From contig NC_013792.1 in NCBI RefSeq assembly GCF_000005825.2, positions 124,001 to 188,000 on the forward strand: 64,000 bases of DNA. The letters run 5' to 3'. Positions within the stretch are counted from its first letter, which is position 1, and every line of letters starts with the position of its first letter. Below are positions 1-8,960 of the stretch, one piece after another. Position numbers and translations under genes: made by a program. The notes below the pieces were generated by a model. The model had not been told where the DNA came from. It was given only the letters and a program-made list of their open reading frames with translations, and searched no databases. Source of the stretch: Alkalihalophilus pseudofirmus OF4. Its GTDB lineage: Bacteria; Bacillota; Bacilli; Bacillales; Bacillaceae_D.

Positions 1-486
1 AAACCACATCTTCACATCTTCCCAGAAGTCGACTCTTGATTGTGGAGAATAAGCATTCATCCCAAGTTTTAACGCACTGATTAACATCGCTATTAGGATG
101 AAAAGATAGAATGTACCTGAGAAAATCCCTATAATTGGATTGATAATTTTATCTCGATGTTCTACCGAAAAAACTCCATCCTCTGCCATTACTGCATCCT
201 TATCTAACCAAGTACAATACGGGTTGTTACCACCTTCAAGTGAACCAAACACAAGAGTAGGTATACTGTTAATAGGCCAGTAACTCATTAAATCATTGGC
301 AAACCCGATCCATTGCCTATTAACGATATTTTCCTCATCATAGATTTCACCAACTACTTCCAATGTTGCAGCATCAATTACTTGCCCGTTACAATTTAAG
401 TTGGTTTCAGACTCGGCTAAAACCGAGCTGGGGAAGATTGCAAGAAGCAAAAGCAAGACAATGAAGAACGAAGTATATCTCTTCAC
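1..486 (-). CDS. VirB6/TrbL-like conjugation membrane protein, 3' truncated by window edge
   Basis: The N-terminal 162 codons are visible and the frame runs off the window start. The start is GTG at 486, preceded by a GGTAGGTG Shine-Dalgarno. The N-terminus is a clear signal peptide: two Lys/Arg, a Leu-rich core, then SVLAES as a likely cleavage site. About 90 mostly polar extracellular residues with two Cys follow (NLNC, NPYC), then a first membrane segment (PIIGIFSGTFYLFILIAML). It lies 11 bases downstream of the VirB4-like gene in the same transcript. Position after virB4, signal peptide and emerging membrane domain fit a polytopic VirB6-type channel subunit. The family call is inference from context; the export signal and membrane segment are seen directly. 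Confidence 0.55.
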   Translation of the reverse strand, partial: MKRYTSFFIVLLLLLAIFPSSVLAESETNLNCNGQVIDAATLEVVGEIYDEENIVNRQWIGFANDLMSYWPINSIPTLVFGSLEGGNNPYCTWLDKDAVMAEDGVFSVEHRDKIINPIIGIFSGTFYLFILIAMLISALKLGMNAYSPQSRVDFWEDVKMWF

Positions 487-496
487 AATTCAACAC

Positions 497-2500
497 CTAC
501 CCTTGAATATGTTCTTCGGCTGTCTTATTTTGGTTAGTATTTAGATATGGCCACTCCCCCGGAGTTGGTTCACTGATTAATTGAACAACCTCTTTCCCTG
601 CCTTTAAAATTACCTCTCCCTGATCAGCTGTACGAATAAGATCCCCAACTTCTCCGGAGAATTTAAACGTTTCTAATATACACGCAATATCTTGATCAGA
701 CTGTTTTAGGAAGGCTACACTACCCAGTTGGGCAATAATATCCTGCGCCTCTTGAGTCCTGTGGAACATTTCATAGCGTTGAGATACAAGGGTAAGAGAC
801 ACATTCCATTTACGTCCTCGTGCAGATAACAATTTAAAAAAGTCAATCCATGTTTTATAACGTAACGTCATCCAAGCTTCATCCTGCACAATTCTCTTCT
901 TAGATTTTGGATCATTCTTCACAAATCGATTCCAAATCCAAGTCATTAATACATGCTGCGCTAATGGTCGCTCCGCACCACTTTCTGATAGCTTTGAGAT
1001 ATCAAACACAATGATAGGAGAAGTATCTAAATTAACACTGGCATTACCAGCCAAAGTAGTTTGCCCATCAAATAAACCAAAAGCCTTGCCTTGTGTGAAA
1101 AGTTTCACGACGTTTATTAAATCGACAAGTTGATCTTCACCACTTTGAGCAAGATGTAGCAATTCATTGTATACATCTGAAATCGTTGGCATAGGAACAT
1201 AGCGGCGTTCCCACTGTATATTTCCTACATCATCTATTTTCTGTACCTGTTCATATAACGAATCTGGATCATCAGTAATTTGATACTTTACTCTATACAA
1301 ATTCTCTAAAATGTCATTTAACATACCTAGTTCAACAGGTGTAAGCTTTGCTTCGTACCCTGCGGTTGTCTCTTTCATGACTTTAAAGAACTCAATAACC
1401 TCTTTTATCTTTTCTGTTAAATTAACTCGTTCAACGATATATTCATCAGCAGTTCCTGGGTTTTTGACTTCCTTTTCAGCGTAAAGGTCTAAAGGATTGA
1501 TACGACTTGATTGCTGAGAGTCATCGGACCGAATGACAATCACAGTACCGCCCAAAGCTTGAGCCATAGACACGTACTCAGGTTCAACATCGAGGATAAC
1601 GGTTCTATTAATCCCATCCATAAACCCTCTTCCTATTACTTGTTTAAGGAAGGTCGATTTACCCGAGCCACTTTCCCCGAACACTCCAAGATTATAGTTA
1701 TTTAATTTTGCATCAAACTGGTTGTAATAGACGTATTCATTACCTGAAACCCCAATTGGGATGCCACCTGTATGATTTAATTTAGAAGAGGAGTGAGGAA
1801 AGATTGCTGTTAATGCTTGCTGATCAAGATTACGATCCGATTTGGCTAGATAATTTCTTCCCAATGGCAGGGTTGAAAGCCATCCTTCTTTTTGACGGCC
1901 ATGAGCAGAAATTAACTCGATAGATTCCGCCGAAACTTCCCTCTCAACCTCCACACACTTAGAATTTAGCTCTTCATATGAGTTAGCAAAGATCGATGCC
2001 TGCACACTAACGTAATACAAACCATTTTGATTGTTACGGATCTGTCCTTGTAAAAATCTCGTATCTTGAACCTTTTGCATGGTTTCCTCTACTCTTGAAT
2101 GGTTATCATTTTTAGCTGCTGAATCTAAAACAGCTTCTAACCGGTCAATCTCTGTCTTCAGCTTTCTAACAGCTACAGAGCGATTGAAAGGTTCAACGTG
2201 AATAGAACAATCCATATCATCGGACGTAAACAACCCCTCCAACCATCCGATACGTACCGTCCTAGGATAACCTGATGGCTTGATAAAAAAGCTACGACCG
2301 TACTTTAATACTCCTAAAGCGGTTTGCATTTGAAAATGGTCGTTATGAAAGGTAATGCCATCATTTAATGCATTTTCTACAAGAGACGGAAAAGATAGAG
2401 GGCGTTCGTTTACTTGACGTAAAGAAGGTTCCTCCAAAAAATCTTCATCCTGTTCTAATTCCTCTTCTTCTTTCTTTTTTTTCTTAAGAATTTTCAACAA
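497..2500 (-). CDS. virB4: VirB4-type conjugation ATPase
   Basis: Cytoplasmic ATPase that would power a type IV secretion apparatus. Walker A GESGSGKST is near residue 277 and Walker B IVQDEAW near 538, followed by the family-typical RGRKWNVSLTLVSQ segment. The longest frame begins at a TTG at 2518, but GAGGAGG lies inside that extension and sits 9 bases before a TTG pair at 2500/2497, so I place the start at 2500 (667 aa, normal for Gram-positive VirB4). It overlaps the end of the preceding TraC-like gene by 17 bases, implying translational coupling. The N-terminus is Lys/Glu-rich (LKKKKKEEEELEQ) before the first globular domain. Confidence 0.9.
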   Translation of the reverse strand: MLKILKKKKKEEEELEQDEDFLEEPSLRQVNERPLSFPSLVENALNDGITFHNDHFQMQTALGVLKYGRSFFIKPSGYPRTVRIGWLEGLFTSDDMDCSIHVEPFNRSVAVRKLKTEIDRLEAVLDSAAKNDNHSRVEETMQKVQDTRFLQGQIRNNQNGLYYVSVQASIFANSYEELNSKCVEVEREVSAESIELISAHGRQKEGWLSTLPLGRNYLAKSDRNLDQQALTAIFPHSSSKLNHTGGIPIGVSGNEYVYYNQFDAKLNNYNLGVFGESGSGKSTFLKQVIGRGFMDGINRTVILDVEPEYVSMAQALGGTVIVIRSDDSQQSSRINPLDLYAEKEVKNPGTADEYIVERVNLTEKIKEVIEFFKVMKETTAGYEAKLTPVELGMLNDILENLYRVKYQITDDPDSLYEQVQKIDDVGNIQWERRYVPMPTISDVYNELLHLAQSGEDQLVDLINVVKLFTQGKAFGLFDGQTTLAGNASVNLDTSPIIVFDISKLSESGAERPLAQHVLMTWIWNRFVKNDPKSKKRIVQDEAWMTLRYKTWIDFFKLLSARGRKWNVSLTLVSQRYEMFHRTQEAQDIIAQLGSVAFLKQSDQDIACILETFKFSGEVGDLIRTADQGEVILKAGKEVVQLISEPTPGEWPYLNTNQNKTAEEHIQG

Positions 2501-3353
2501 GGTCTCTAACCTCCTCAATATCTTGAACTAGATCCTCAAAACCAGGCAAGGTCGTAGGGTCCGCGGTAATGTATTGATTAATTTTCTCCATCCCCTCACC
2601 TACTACAGTATCTATTGGCATATGCAGCATACGGTCGCGGTTTAAAGCTCGCTTTAACACTTCCATTGCTTCTAGTGAACCTAACACCTCTGACTTCACC
2701 CTTGCTCTTGATAACATCTTCATAACGATGTAAGACTGTTGATACAGGGTTTCTACAATCTTTTTTTCTTTTTGTTCAGGAGTTAATTTAGCCATTTTCG
2801 AGGGTTCATAGATATATGAAACGACATAATATGTACGTCGAATGATTCGGAATTTCTGTTCAGAAGTCATTTTGATATGACTTATAACAGACTCGTTATA
2901 TGCTTTTGTCTGTTGATTCAAATCTTTTAAATTCTCTTTAAACCGTTCTTCTTCTTTGCGAAGGTCCTGTCTTACTGCTTGACCTAATATTTGTAAAGGA
3001 AAATCAATGACCCTAAACAGTGATTGGTATCCTAAGATAATCGTTCCTCTCTCTGCAGGGTTTAATAAATCAAAGTTAACACTATCTGTTGCAATAATTA
3101 GACTATATTCATTCCTTGCCTTCTCAAAAACTCCGTAGCGGATATCTTTTAATCCTATTAACTCTTTTAGAGATGCTTTATTTTTTGCTACTTTCTTTTC
3201 ATCAATTTCGTCTGACGCCTTCTCTGCAAGGAATTGCTTTCGTTTCCAACCTAGAATGGGCTCATTGTTATCAAGTCTTTTCTTGATAAAAAATAAGCTA
3301 ATTAAGGCTAGTCCGAACAAAATCATAAAGAAATTCACGAGAATAGATAACAT
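2484..3353 (-). CDS. TraC-like conjugation protein with N-terminal membrane anchor
   Basis: 289 aa from ATG at 3353, chosen because GGGGGAGG lies just upstream; a longer frame to 3443 would overlap the preceding gene. Residues 1-22 form a membrane segment (MLSILVNFFMILFGLALISL), followed by a cytoplasmic part. Residues about 60-130 (DIRYGVFEKARNEYSLIIATD and onward) resemble the TraC-like domain found as a VirB4 N-terminal-like module beside Firmicutes virB4 genes. A charged alpha-helical stretch follows (residues 125-200). The gene sits between PrgI-like and VirB4-like genes and overlaps virB4. Its role as a membrane dock for the ATPase is inference. Confidence 0.6.
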   Translation of the reverse strand: MLSILVNFFMILFGLALISLFFIKKRLDNNEPILGWKRKQFLAEKASDEIDEKKVAKNKASLKELIGLKDIRYGVFEKARNEYSLIIATDSVNFDLLNPAERGTIILGYQSLFRVIDFPLQILGQAVRQDLRKEEERFKENLKDLNQQTKAYNESVISHIKMTSEQKFRIIRRTYYVVSYIYEPSKMAKLTPEQKEKKIVETLYQQSYIVMKMLSRARVKSEVLGSLEAMEVLKRALNRDRMLHMPIDTVVGEGMEKINQYITADPTTLPGFEDLVQDIEEVRDLVENS

Positions 3354-3366
3354 ATGTCCTCCCCCA

Positions 3367-3678
3367 TTACCAGTAATAAAACACTTTTTGTGAACGTTTG
3401 AATTTATACTGAGTAACAAGGAAGTCGCTAAATGATTGTTCATATTTATCTAAATGCACAAATGCCAGTAAGCAAGCTGAGATCATTGTTATAAGTGGAA
3501 AAAGTATTTTCATAGTAATAACAATCCCTGTTGGCAAAAAAGGTAACGGGATAAATACAACAAAGCCAAAGCTCACTAGAAATGCAGGAACTAAGATCAT
3601 AAATTGCCGTTTACTTAGGATCGCCAAGACTTCCTTTTCTTCAGCTGTAATGTCTATCGGTACAACCACTTCGTTCAA
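3367..3678 (-). CDS. PrgI/TcpE-like small conjugation membrane protein
   Basis: 103 aa. TTG start at 3678 with GGAGG 8-10 bases upstream. A short polar N-terminus (VVVPIDITAEEKEVLAILSKRQ) is followed by two hydrophobic segments (about residues 27-48 and 52-73) and a basic C-terminal tail (QYKFKRSQKVFYYW). This is the architecture of the PrgI family (VirB3 equivalents) that precede virB4 in Gram-positive conjugation clusters. It lies between a VirB2-like gene and the TraC-like gene, all on one transcript. Confidence 0.7.
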   Translation of the reverse strand: MNEVVVPIDITAEEKEVLAILSKRQFMILVPAFLVSFGFVVFIPLPFLPTGIVITMKILFPLITMISACLLAFVHLDKYEQSFSDFLVTQYKFKRSQKVFYYW

Positions 3679-3748
3679 GCCTCTTCCTCCTCACCTGATA
3701 CAAATGAAATGAGAGCTAAAAGGAGAACCCTTTAGCTCTATAATTTTT

Positions 3749-4105
3749 TTACTGAATCAAATTTGCAATAGCTGGAGCAAGACTATAAGCTGAGAAAAAT
3801 AAGATTGCTCCTGCTACACATGAAATAAGACTAATCCATACAGTACGCATCTTAGCAGCAGAGATTGATCCAAAAATAATAACAAGTCCAATAACAAGGA
3901 CCGCTAATGTAAAAGCGATTCCACCAATTCCCCCTACCCATCTCACAATCTCATAAAGTGCTCCTGCAAAAGGATCAGATTTAATATCTGATTGATTGTA
4001 AATATCAGTTTTGATATTCGAAACCCCATTATTTGCAAGGACCCCCGTTGGAGCCAAAAGTGAGGCAGCACCAATCGTTATAAATGCAACTAGTTTTTTA
4101 AACAT
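3749..4105 (-). CDS. VirB2-like pilin-type conjugation protein
   Basis: 118 aa from ATG at 4105, with GGGGAGGTG seven bases upstream; a longer frame starting inside the leader terminator is not used. A signal peptide (MFKKLVAFITIGAASLLAPT, cleavage near VLANNG) precedes about 35 polar residues and two long hydrophobic segments: residues about 57-79 with GGIGGIAFTLAVLVIGL, and 88-112. The two-helix product with a cleaved leader matches VirB2/TrbC-type subunits. It is the first gene of the T4SS operon, directly behind a strong promoter and an attenuator-type terminator, so expression of the whole cluster probably depends on read-through there. Confidence 0.65.
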   Translation of the reverse strand: MFKKLVAFITIGAASLLAPTGVLANNGVSNIKTDIYNQSDIKSDPFAGALYEIVRWVGGIGGIAFTLAVLVIGLVIIFGSISAAKMRTVWISLISCVAGAILFFSAYSLAPAIANLIQ

Positions 4106-4119
4106 ACCTTTCACCTCCC

Positions 4120-4258
4120 CTCTAAACGAAAAAAAGCACCGCAAAAAAGACATACATGTCTCTTTTGCGGTGCTTCCGCTTAAGTATTTTCATTCATTTT
4201 TAAATTATGTAGTAGTATCCTACCACTTCAATTATAAACCCACCTAGAAACTTGTCAA
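4120..4258 (-). promoter_or_regulatory. Leader 1: promoter, AAGC hairpin and terminator before the T4SS operon
   Basis: Minus strand: -35 TTGACA (4253-4258), 16-base spacer, -10 TATAAT (4231-4236). A small hairpin CTT-AAGCGG-AAG follows at 4173-4184. Its 3' arm is also the first part of a strong intrinsic terminator (4127-4174, stem AGCACCGCAAAAGA with partner, then seven T). The Shine-Dalgarno follows at once. The overlap makes the two structures mutually exclusive, as in an attenuator. This is the weakest of the 14 loop hairpins. Confidence 0.7.
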
Positions 4259-4283
4259 CACATGCTGACAAATAAAATACTAA

Positions 4284-4643
4284 TTATGGTAAGTGAATTT
4301 CATTTTGGAATCGCACATTACAAATAAAGGTCTTGCCATCAGGAGAAGCAATATAATTAACAAAGATATAGCCGTAATCAAAGCGATCTGATCTTCTAAC
4401 GATTTGTGATACTAACTGAAAGAGATAGCTATGACGTTCTTTCAGCAACCCATTTGATGACGCAGAGGCTTCTTCTTCAAAGACATTTACTGGCTCAGTT
4501 AACATAGTGATCCTTTTCAAAGATCCCTGCCTAACAAAAAGACCAATAGTCCCTGATCTTTCCTTGGTTAAAAAAGTAGTAAGCTCTCTCTCTAATCTAA
4601 GCTCTGTTTTAATTTGACTTGCAAGCAAAGCATTACTCATCAT
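4284..4643 (-). CDS. Hypothetical plasmid protein
   Basis: 119 aa, no recognised domain. AGGAGG lies 2-5 bases before a double ATG (4643, 4640), so either may be used. The N-terminus is helical and charged (TELRLERELTTFLTKERS); the remainder looks like mixed alpha/beta with no membrane segment. It is soluble by composition. It lies just upstream of the T4SS leader, on the same strand but in a separate transcript. No function can be assigned. Confidence 0.6.
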   Translation of the reverse strand: MMSNALLASQIKTELRLERELTTFLTKERSGTIGLFVRQGSLKRITMLTEPVNVFEEEASASSNGLLKERHSYLFQLVSQIVRRSDRFDYGYIFVNYIASPDGKTFICNVRFQNEIHLP

Positions 4644-5003
4644 ACATCCTCCTAAAAATTAAACTTAAACAAATCTTTCTAGTAAATAAACGTTGTATTA
4701 ATAGTTAATAGGTTTGTACACAAGAGATTAAATCACGTCCGTTTTCCTTTTTCTCCTCCTGCACATATCTATTTAAATGGTCTGAATACCAGACAAAAAT
4801 TTTCATTCCTCCCATACTTTTATACTGAAACTTTTAGGGTATTATTAACCACTAGGCTAATTACATGGAAAAACAAGTTAATATTTACTCGTAAAATTAT
4901 ATAATACTAGGTTAATAGTACCCTATAATTTAACGAAATTCCAAGAAGTCTCAAATTTTATCTAAAAATAGTACATTATTACTATATTAGACATATTTTT
5001 AAC
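4644..5003. other. Intergenic AT-rich stretch
   Basis: No convincing gene. A 33-codon minus-strand frame (4705-4806, MKIFVWYSDHL start) has a Shine-Dalgarno only one base from its ATG, so it is doubtful. The region must hold the promoter of the 119-aa gene, but no clear hexamer pair was identified. Confidence 0.4.
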
Positions 5004-5052
5004 AACCTCTTTTCAACACACTTCGTCATCGTAGTGCATTGAAAAGAGGTTG
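5004..5052 (-). terminator. Terminator of the 252-aa gene
   Basis: Near-perfect stem CAACCTCTTTTCAA with TTGAAAAGAGGTTG, inner arms GCACTAC and GTAGTG-type pairing, directly after the stop of the 252-aa gene; AT-rich 3' side on the minus strand. Confidence 0.7.
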
Positions 5053-5055
5053 TGC

Positions 5056-5814
5056 TTAACACACTTCCTCTTTATAAAGACCAGATATTGGTCGGCTCCC
5101 ATCCATTACCTCCTCTGCAGCCAAATAGCTAGTCACATAAAAGGTATTTTCAGAGATAAATTGTCCTCTAACTAAATAGTCTAAAGCCTCACCTAATGGA
5201 ATATTTCCTACTAACCTTATCTTTTCTTCTCGAAAGGAAAAGCTGCTTCCATCTACTTTACCAAACAGTACATGAACTGTTTGATTCCCGTTAGCTTGGC
5301 TTGGAGTGGCTGTAATGGCCGCTAAGATGTCTTCGCCATAGGTTTCTGTAATTATTTGTTGATCCCTCATATCTAAAATGGGAGGGGATTTAAAAAATGG
5401 GTCCGTTTGGACTTCTGAATGGTCTGGTTCTGTTGTCATTTCCGGTTTAGATTCAGCTTCTAATTGGGATAATAGATCGTTTAAATTTTTAGATGTATTT
5501 TCATCGGGGACTGAGGTCTCGAAAGATGGTTGAATATCAAAGTCGCTGTCTTGCGGGAGGTAACTTTCCTCAAAGGTGCCATTTAAATCATTAAGATTAG
5601 TTGCTCCTTCAAAAGGTTCTTCTTGGTCTAATAGGTATGCTACATTGTCATATTCTTCTGGCGATGCCTCTTCTACATTACTTGTTTCAATTTGCCTTTC
5701 ACCGGCTTCATACCACGCTTTGCGGCCATCTTGTTTGATTGCAATTACTCCAAAGAGTGTACCTACTAAAATGGGTACCAGCAAGAGTGATAAGAGCAAA
5801 AATAGAAATATCAT
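5056..5814 (-). CDS. Membrane-anchored protein with long acidic linker
   Basis: 252 aa from ATG at 5814, with GGAGGGAG upstream. Residues 1-24 are a single N-terminal membrane anchor (MIFLFLLLSLLLVPILVGTL). A long acidic, low-complexity linker (about residues 38-145, rich in Glu, Asp, Ser, Pro) follows, then a compact C-terminal domain (about 150-252) with no family I recognise. The gene starts two bases after the stop of a small membrane-protein gene, so the pair is co-translated. Layout suggests a scaffold or envelope-facing accessory protein, possibly linked to the nearby T4SS; this is inference. Confidence 0.55.
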   Translation of the reverse strand: MIFLFLLLSLLLVPILVGTLFGVIAIKQDGRKAWYEAGERQIETSNVEEASPEEYDNVAYLLDQEEPFEGATNLNDLNGTFEESYLPQDSDFDIQPSFETSVPDENTSKNLNDLLSQLEAESKPEMTTEPDHSEVQTDPFFKSPPILDMRDQQIITETYGEDILAAITATPSQANGNQTVHVLFGKVDGSSFSFREEKIRLVGNIPLGEALDYLVRGQFISENTFYVTSYLAAEEVMDGSRPISGLYKEEVC

Positions 5815-5815
5815 A

Positions 5816-6043
5816 CTATCTCCCTCCAAAAAACACCCAAATAAGTATGTACATTACGATCAAACCACCAATTAAAAATAGAGCTCCGGTAAATTCAAAA
5901 ATCATTTTTGCCATAAAGAGCCTTTCCTTATCCCTTTCTTCTTTTGTTGTTTCCTCAGCACCGCGATTAGCATTTCTTTTCTGCATAAGCGTCGGCTCGT
6001 ACTTTTCAAAGTCTAACGATTTTCTTTCTATTCTCATGTTCAT
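5816..6043 (-). CDS. Small single-pass membrane protein
   Basis: 75 aa from ATG at 6043 (GAAGGGA upstream); in-frame extension to 6085 would start inside the leader terminator. The charged N-terminal half (ERKSLDFEKYEPT, ETTKEERDKERL) precedes one C-terminal membrane helix (GALFLIGGLIVMYILIWVFF). Unknown family. First gene of a two-gene unit behind leader 2, immediately followed by the membrane-anchored 252-aa protein, so the two probably act together. Confidence 0.55.
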   Translation of the reverse strand: MNMRIERKSLDFEKYEPTLMQKRNANRGAEETTKEERDKERLFMAKMIFEFTGALFLIGGLIVMYILIWVFFGGR

Positions 6044-6063
6044 ACATCCCTTCAGTATGTTTT

Positions 6064-6265
6064 TATATATAAAAAAACCTCTCAATAGGAATCTCCCTAA
6101 TGACAGGTTTTGAATAAAAGATTATATAGCTAAATAAGCATTTTTGATCCTACTAGGTCGCAAGAAATCACAGGTTGTGCGCTGTGTAAAAAACTTAAAG
6201 GTCAGCTTGTTCCGCTTGGATCAAGTAAGATAAATAATAAAGTAATGTATATAGATATTTTATCA
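6064..6265 (-). promoter_or_regulatory. Leader 2: extended -10 promoter, AAGC hairpin, terminator
   Basis: Minus strand: TGATAAAAT (-10 at 6257-6262); hairpin CTTGATCC-AAGC-GGAACAAG (6206-6225) with one internal A/A mismatch; then an intrinsic terminator at 6071-6111 (AAAACCT with AGGTTTT around an inner TAGG/CCTA stem, seven T) just before the 75-aa gene. Confidence 0.75.
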
Positions 6266-6278
6266 TACATTATTTACA

Positions 6279-6311
6279 ATGGCTAGAATTATAAAGATAT
6301 AATTCCAGCCA
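6279..6311. terminator. Palindrome downstream of the 302-aa gene
   Basis: Stem TGGCTAGAATTAT paired with ATAATTCCAGCCA; no strong T-tract, so a weak terminator or mRNA 3' end structure. Confidence 0.4.
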
Positions 6312-6316
6312 CAATC

Positions 6317-7225
6317 TCAAAAAAGCCCTAATTGACCTTGGACTATATTATGTCGTTTGCTTGGTTTTAATACTACCTCTTGATTAGACTTCCCGCTTGA
6401 TAGATTTGTCTCTTCATCCTTGCATGGTAATTTAGTATTCGCTTCCTCTTGATTCCCATCTATTAGGATAAACTGGTTGGCGTGTTCCTTTTGTTCATCT
6501 TCTAGAATGATAAATTTTTCTTCATAAGACTCGTCAATGAAAGTTTCTTCAGTTTCAAACTCAACCTCTAAATCAAAGGACTCCTCGTGGAAGAAATCCT
6601 TTTCCTGGGTATCTAGATCAACCTCGAATTCATCGTCAGTGGAATCTTCCTCCACTTTCTCTGGTAGCGGTAAATGTAATTCTCGCAATAGATTTTGGAT
6701 AGATTCAACTCCTACGTCTGTAGTTGGGTCTAATTGGGCCGTATTAATAGCTACTATACCACCTTCTCCGACCGATGCAGCTCGATAGACCATTCCCGCA
6801 TCCTCATAATCATGAGCATGCTGAATCATTCTCTCTACTATGCTGTTTTGTTCGTTCTCTAGACGCTCTTTTTCCTCTTCTAAATCATCTGGTAACCATT
6901 TTATAAATTGACGGAAAGCCCCTAACATACTTGGAGCTGAAAATGGTTTCCACTTCCCCCACTGATTCCAATTTGAAAGCCACCAGCCTTTCTCATTTTT
7001 AAAAGTGGTTTCTTGGCAAGTATATTTCTTTGCTGCAGCATACTTTTTGATCCAAGCTGGCATATCTCCCTTGAAATACAAACGTACAAATTCATCATTG
7101 TCAATTGGGTGGTATTGCGCTCTTGTCACTTCCTTGTGCAAGGTGTGCTTTAGTGGTGAACCATCATCCTTTGGTTCGTACCACTCCGCCACTATTCGAT
7201 TTCCTTTAATTAATGTAGGTTTCAT
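6317..7225 (-). CDS. Hypothetical acidic protein ending in a clamp-binding motif
   Basis: 302 aa, ATG at 7225 behind GGAG. The first 150 residues are a compact Trp-rich region (EKGWWLSNWNQWGKWKPFS). The C-terminal half is strongly acidic and probably disordered (repeated EEDSTDDEFEVDLDT-type stretches). The last residues are QGQLGLF: QLGLF is a canonical bacterial sliding-clamp-binding pentapeptide, here on a flexible tail. The gene follows the helicase and lies downstream of dnaN on the same strand, which fits delivery of the unknown N-terminal domain to the plasmid-encoded clamp. No enzymatic family is recognised. Confidence 0.6.
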   Translation of the reverse strand: MKPTLIKGNRIVAEWYEPKDDGSPLKHTLHKEVTRAQYHPIDNDEFVRLYFKGDMPAWIKKYAAAKKYTCQETTFKNEKGWWLSNWNQWGKWKPFSAPSMLGAFRQFIKWLPDDLEEEKERLENEQNSIVERMIQHAHDYEDAGMVYRAASVGEGGIVAINTAQLDPTTDVGVESIQNLLRELHLPLPEKVEEDSTDDEFEVDLDTQEKDFFHEESFDLEVEFETEETFIDESYEEKFIILEDEQKEHANQFILIDGNQEEANTKLPCKDEETNLSSGKSNQEVVLKPSKRHNIVQGQLGLF

Positions 7226-7242
7226 CTGATCAACTCCATTGT

Positions 7243-8960
7243 TTAGGCTATTCCAATATCTTCTCTACTAGTTCCACGAGTTAGCATGTCAGTAGCAAAG
7301 GCTTCGTAATCAAAGGTAGTAGGATGACCAGCGGCCCCTTCTCCTTCAAACTGTTTAGCTATTTTTTCAAAATCGATTTCTTCTTTATCCACTGCAATAT
7401 CCACACCGCTATCTTTAGATAGGATCACTCCATGGATATTAACCTCAATGGTATCTAACGTAATAAGCCAATATACATCCACAACATCCGTTTGCCCTAG
7501 TCTAACTGCTCTGGAAAAACATTGTTGTAGCTTCTTTCCGTTAAAATCCATATCAAAAATAAAGACACCTTTGGCTTCTGTTAAAGTATAGCTTTCTGCT
7601 CCAGTCCTCACTGTAAATACAATGATAGAAAGTGGGTCAGTCGGATCTTGGAATCGTTCCATATATTGAAACCGTTCTTCCTTCTTAACTCCCCCATGGA
7701 TACAAACTGCTTCTTTATCAGGATATTTGCTTGATAAAAATTCTGCTAAGACAACAGCTGTCTTTTTATGTGCAGTAAAGATTAATACCTTTTGATCTTT
7801 ATTCATATACTGATCCGTTTTGTTTTTTAAATAGGAGACTTTTGCTGGCAATTCCGTAGATGTAAACTCATCAAATGACCACGGACAACTAGCTACCTTC
7901 CTCAAAACATCCATCCATGAACAAATTTTAATTGTTTGGATACGATATTTGTCTCCTCTTTTTTCAGCTTCCTCTTTTTTCAACAATTCTAATTGATACC
8001 AGTCTTGAAATTGTTGAAGCTTTGACTCATACAGAGCTTTTTCATCCTGAGACATCGCTAGATGATGGCGGTGATGAATAGGTTCAGGAACATTAATTGA
8101 ATTCTTTACCGCTGCATCTTGTTTTTTTCGTCTTATAAGAATGGTATCTAGCATCTCCCAAAGTTCTTCTTGGCGAGAGACTTTTGATTGGATTCTATTG
8201 GTATCAAGTACAGTCACATGACCTCCACCACCATATACAACACGAAAATGATCTTCTCCAACCTTTCCATGACTCTGATAAGGGTATCGTGTAAGTGGAT
8301 CTTCAAAGACAGAATCAAAACCGTAAAGCCAACCAATTAACCAATACAAATCAGAAGCACCATTTTCAGCAGGCGTACCAGAAAGAGCCACTTTGTATGG
8401 AGCCTTAATTTTACGTACTGACTTTGAGCGCTTACTATTACCATTCTTTATTAAATGTCCTTCATCTATGGCAGCTGCATCATATCCTCGATGATAATAG
8501 TGGGATAAGCTTTTTTTCTTAGATTCCACTATTGTAAAACCACAAGAGCAGTGATGAGCACCCATTTTCCATTTTTCGTAACATGTAGGGCAATGTTCTG
8601 GTAACTGATCCTTGCTATACCTAGCAAGCGTTCCTTCTTCCATTATTGGGTCTGCTTTCTTACATATCTTGCATACCTGCCGCTGCGCATTCCACCACAC
8701 TCTACTCTTACACGTTGGACACTTCTCATGGACCCTTGATCGAAATGTCATCTTCTCACTTGCCCATTTCTCATAGGAAACAAGATGAATTCGTTTGGAG
8801 GAATGCATATCTCTAGGATTTTCAAGAACAATATAATCATTTTGCAACCCTAAATTTTTACATTCTCTTTCCCAATCATTCATGTTGCGTGACATGGTAA
8901 CAATCAAGATTCGTTTAATAGTTGGGATAGATGTTAAACCAACTAAAGTCGTTCTAGTTT
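7243..8960 (-). CDS. SNF2-type helicase, exon 2 (C-terminal part)
   Basis: Second exon of a 740-aa SNF2-like helicase; joined to 11834-12338 it restores Walker A as DMGMG-KTRTT. Numbered in the spliced protein: a zinc-ribbon insertion with two Cys pairs (CPTC...CKIC about 244-263, then CPTC...CSCG), motif II DEGH (about 333), motif III SGTPAENG (about 362), and the second RecA domain ending with motif VI SRAVRLGQ (about 656). This Rad54/RapA-like motor would translocate on double-stranded DNA. Exon 2 alone could start only at internal Met codons and would lack the P-loop, so splicing is needed for activity. Stop lies 17 bases before the QLGLF protein. Confidence 0.85.

Noticed and set aside
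4705-4806. 33-codon minus-strand frame
   Set aside because: Shine-Dalgarno is only one base from the ATG; no other support.
7243-8907. Helicase exon 2 as a stand-alone gene starting at the ATG near 8884-8907
   Set aside because: The frame is open up to the intron junction at 8960 and joins exon 1 to restore Walker A.
7243-8960. Walker A mutation (GRT) in the helicase
   Set aside because: Appears only if the intron is taken to end at AACT; the junction after CCTATCGACAT, with spacing equal to intron 2, gives a normal GKT.
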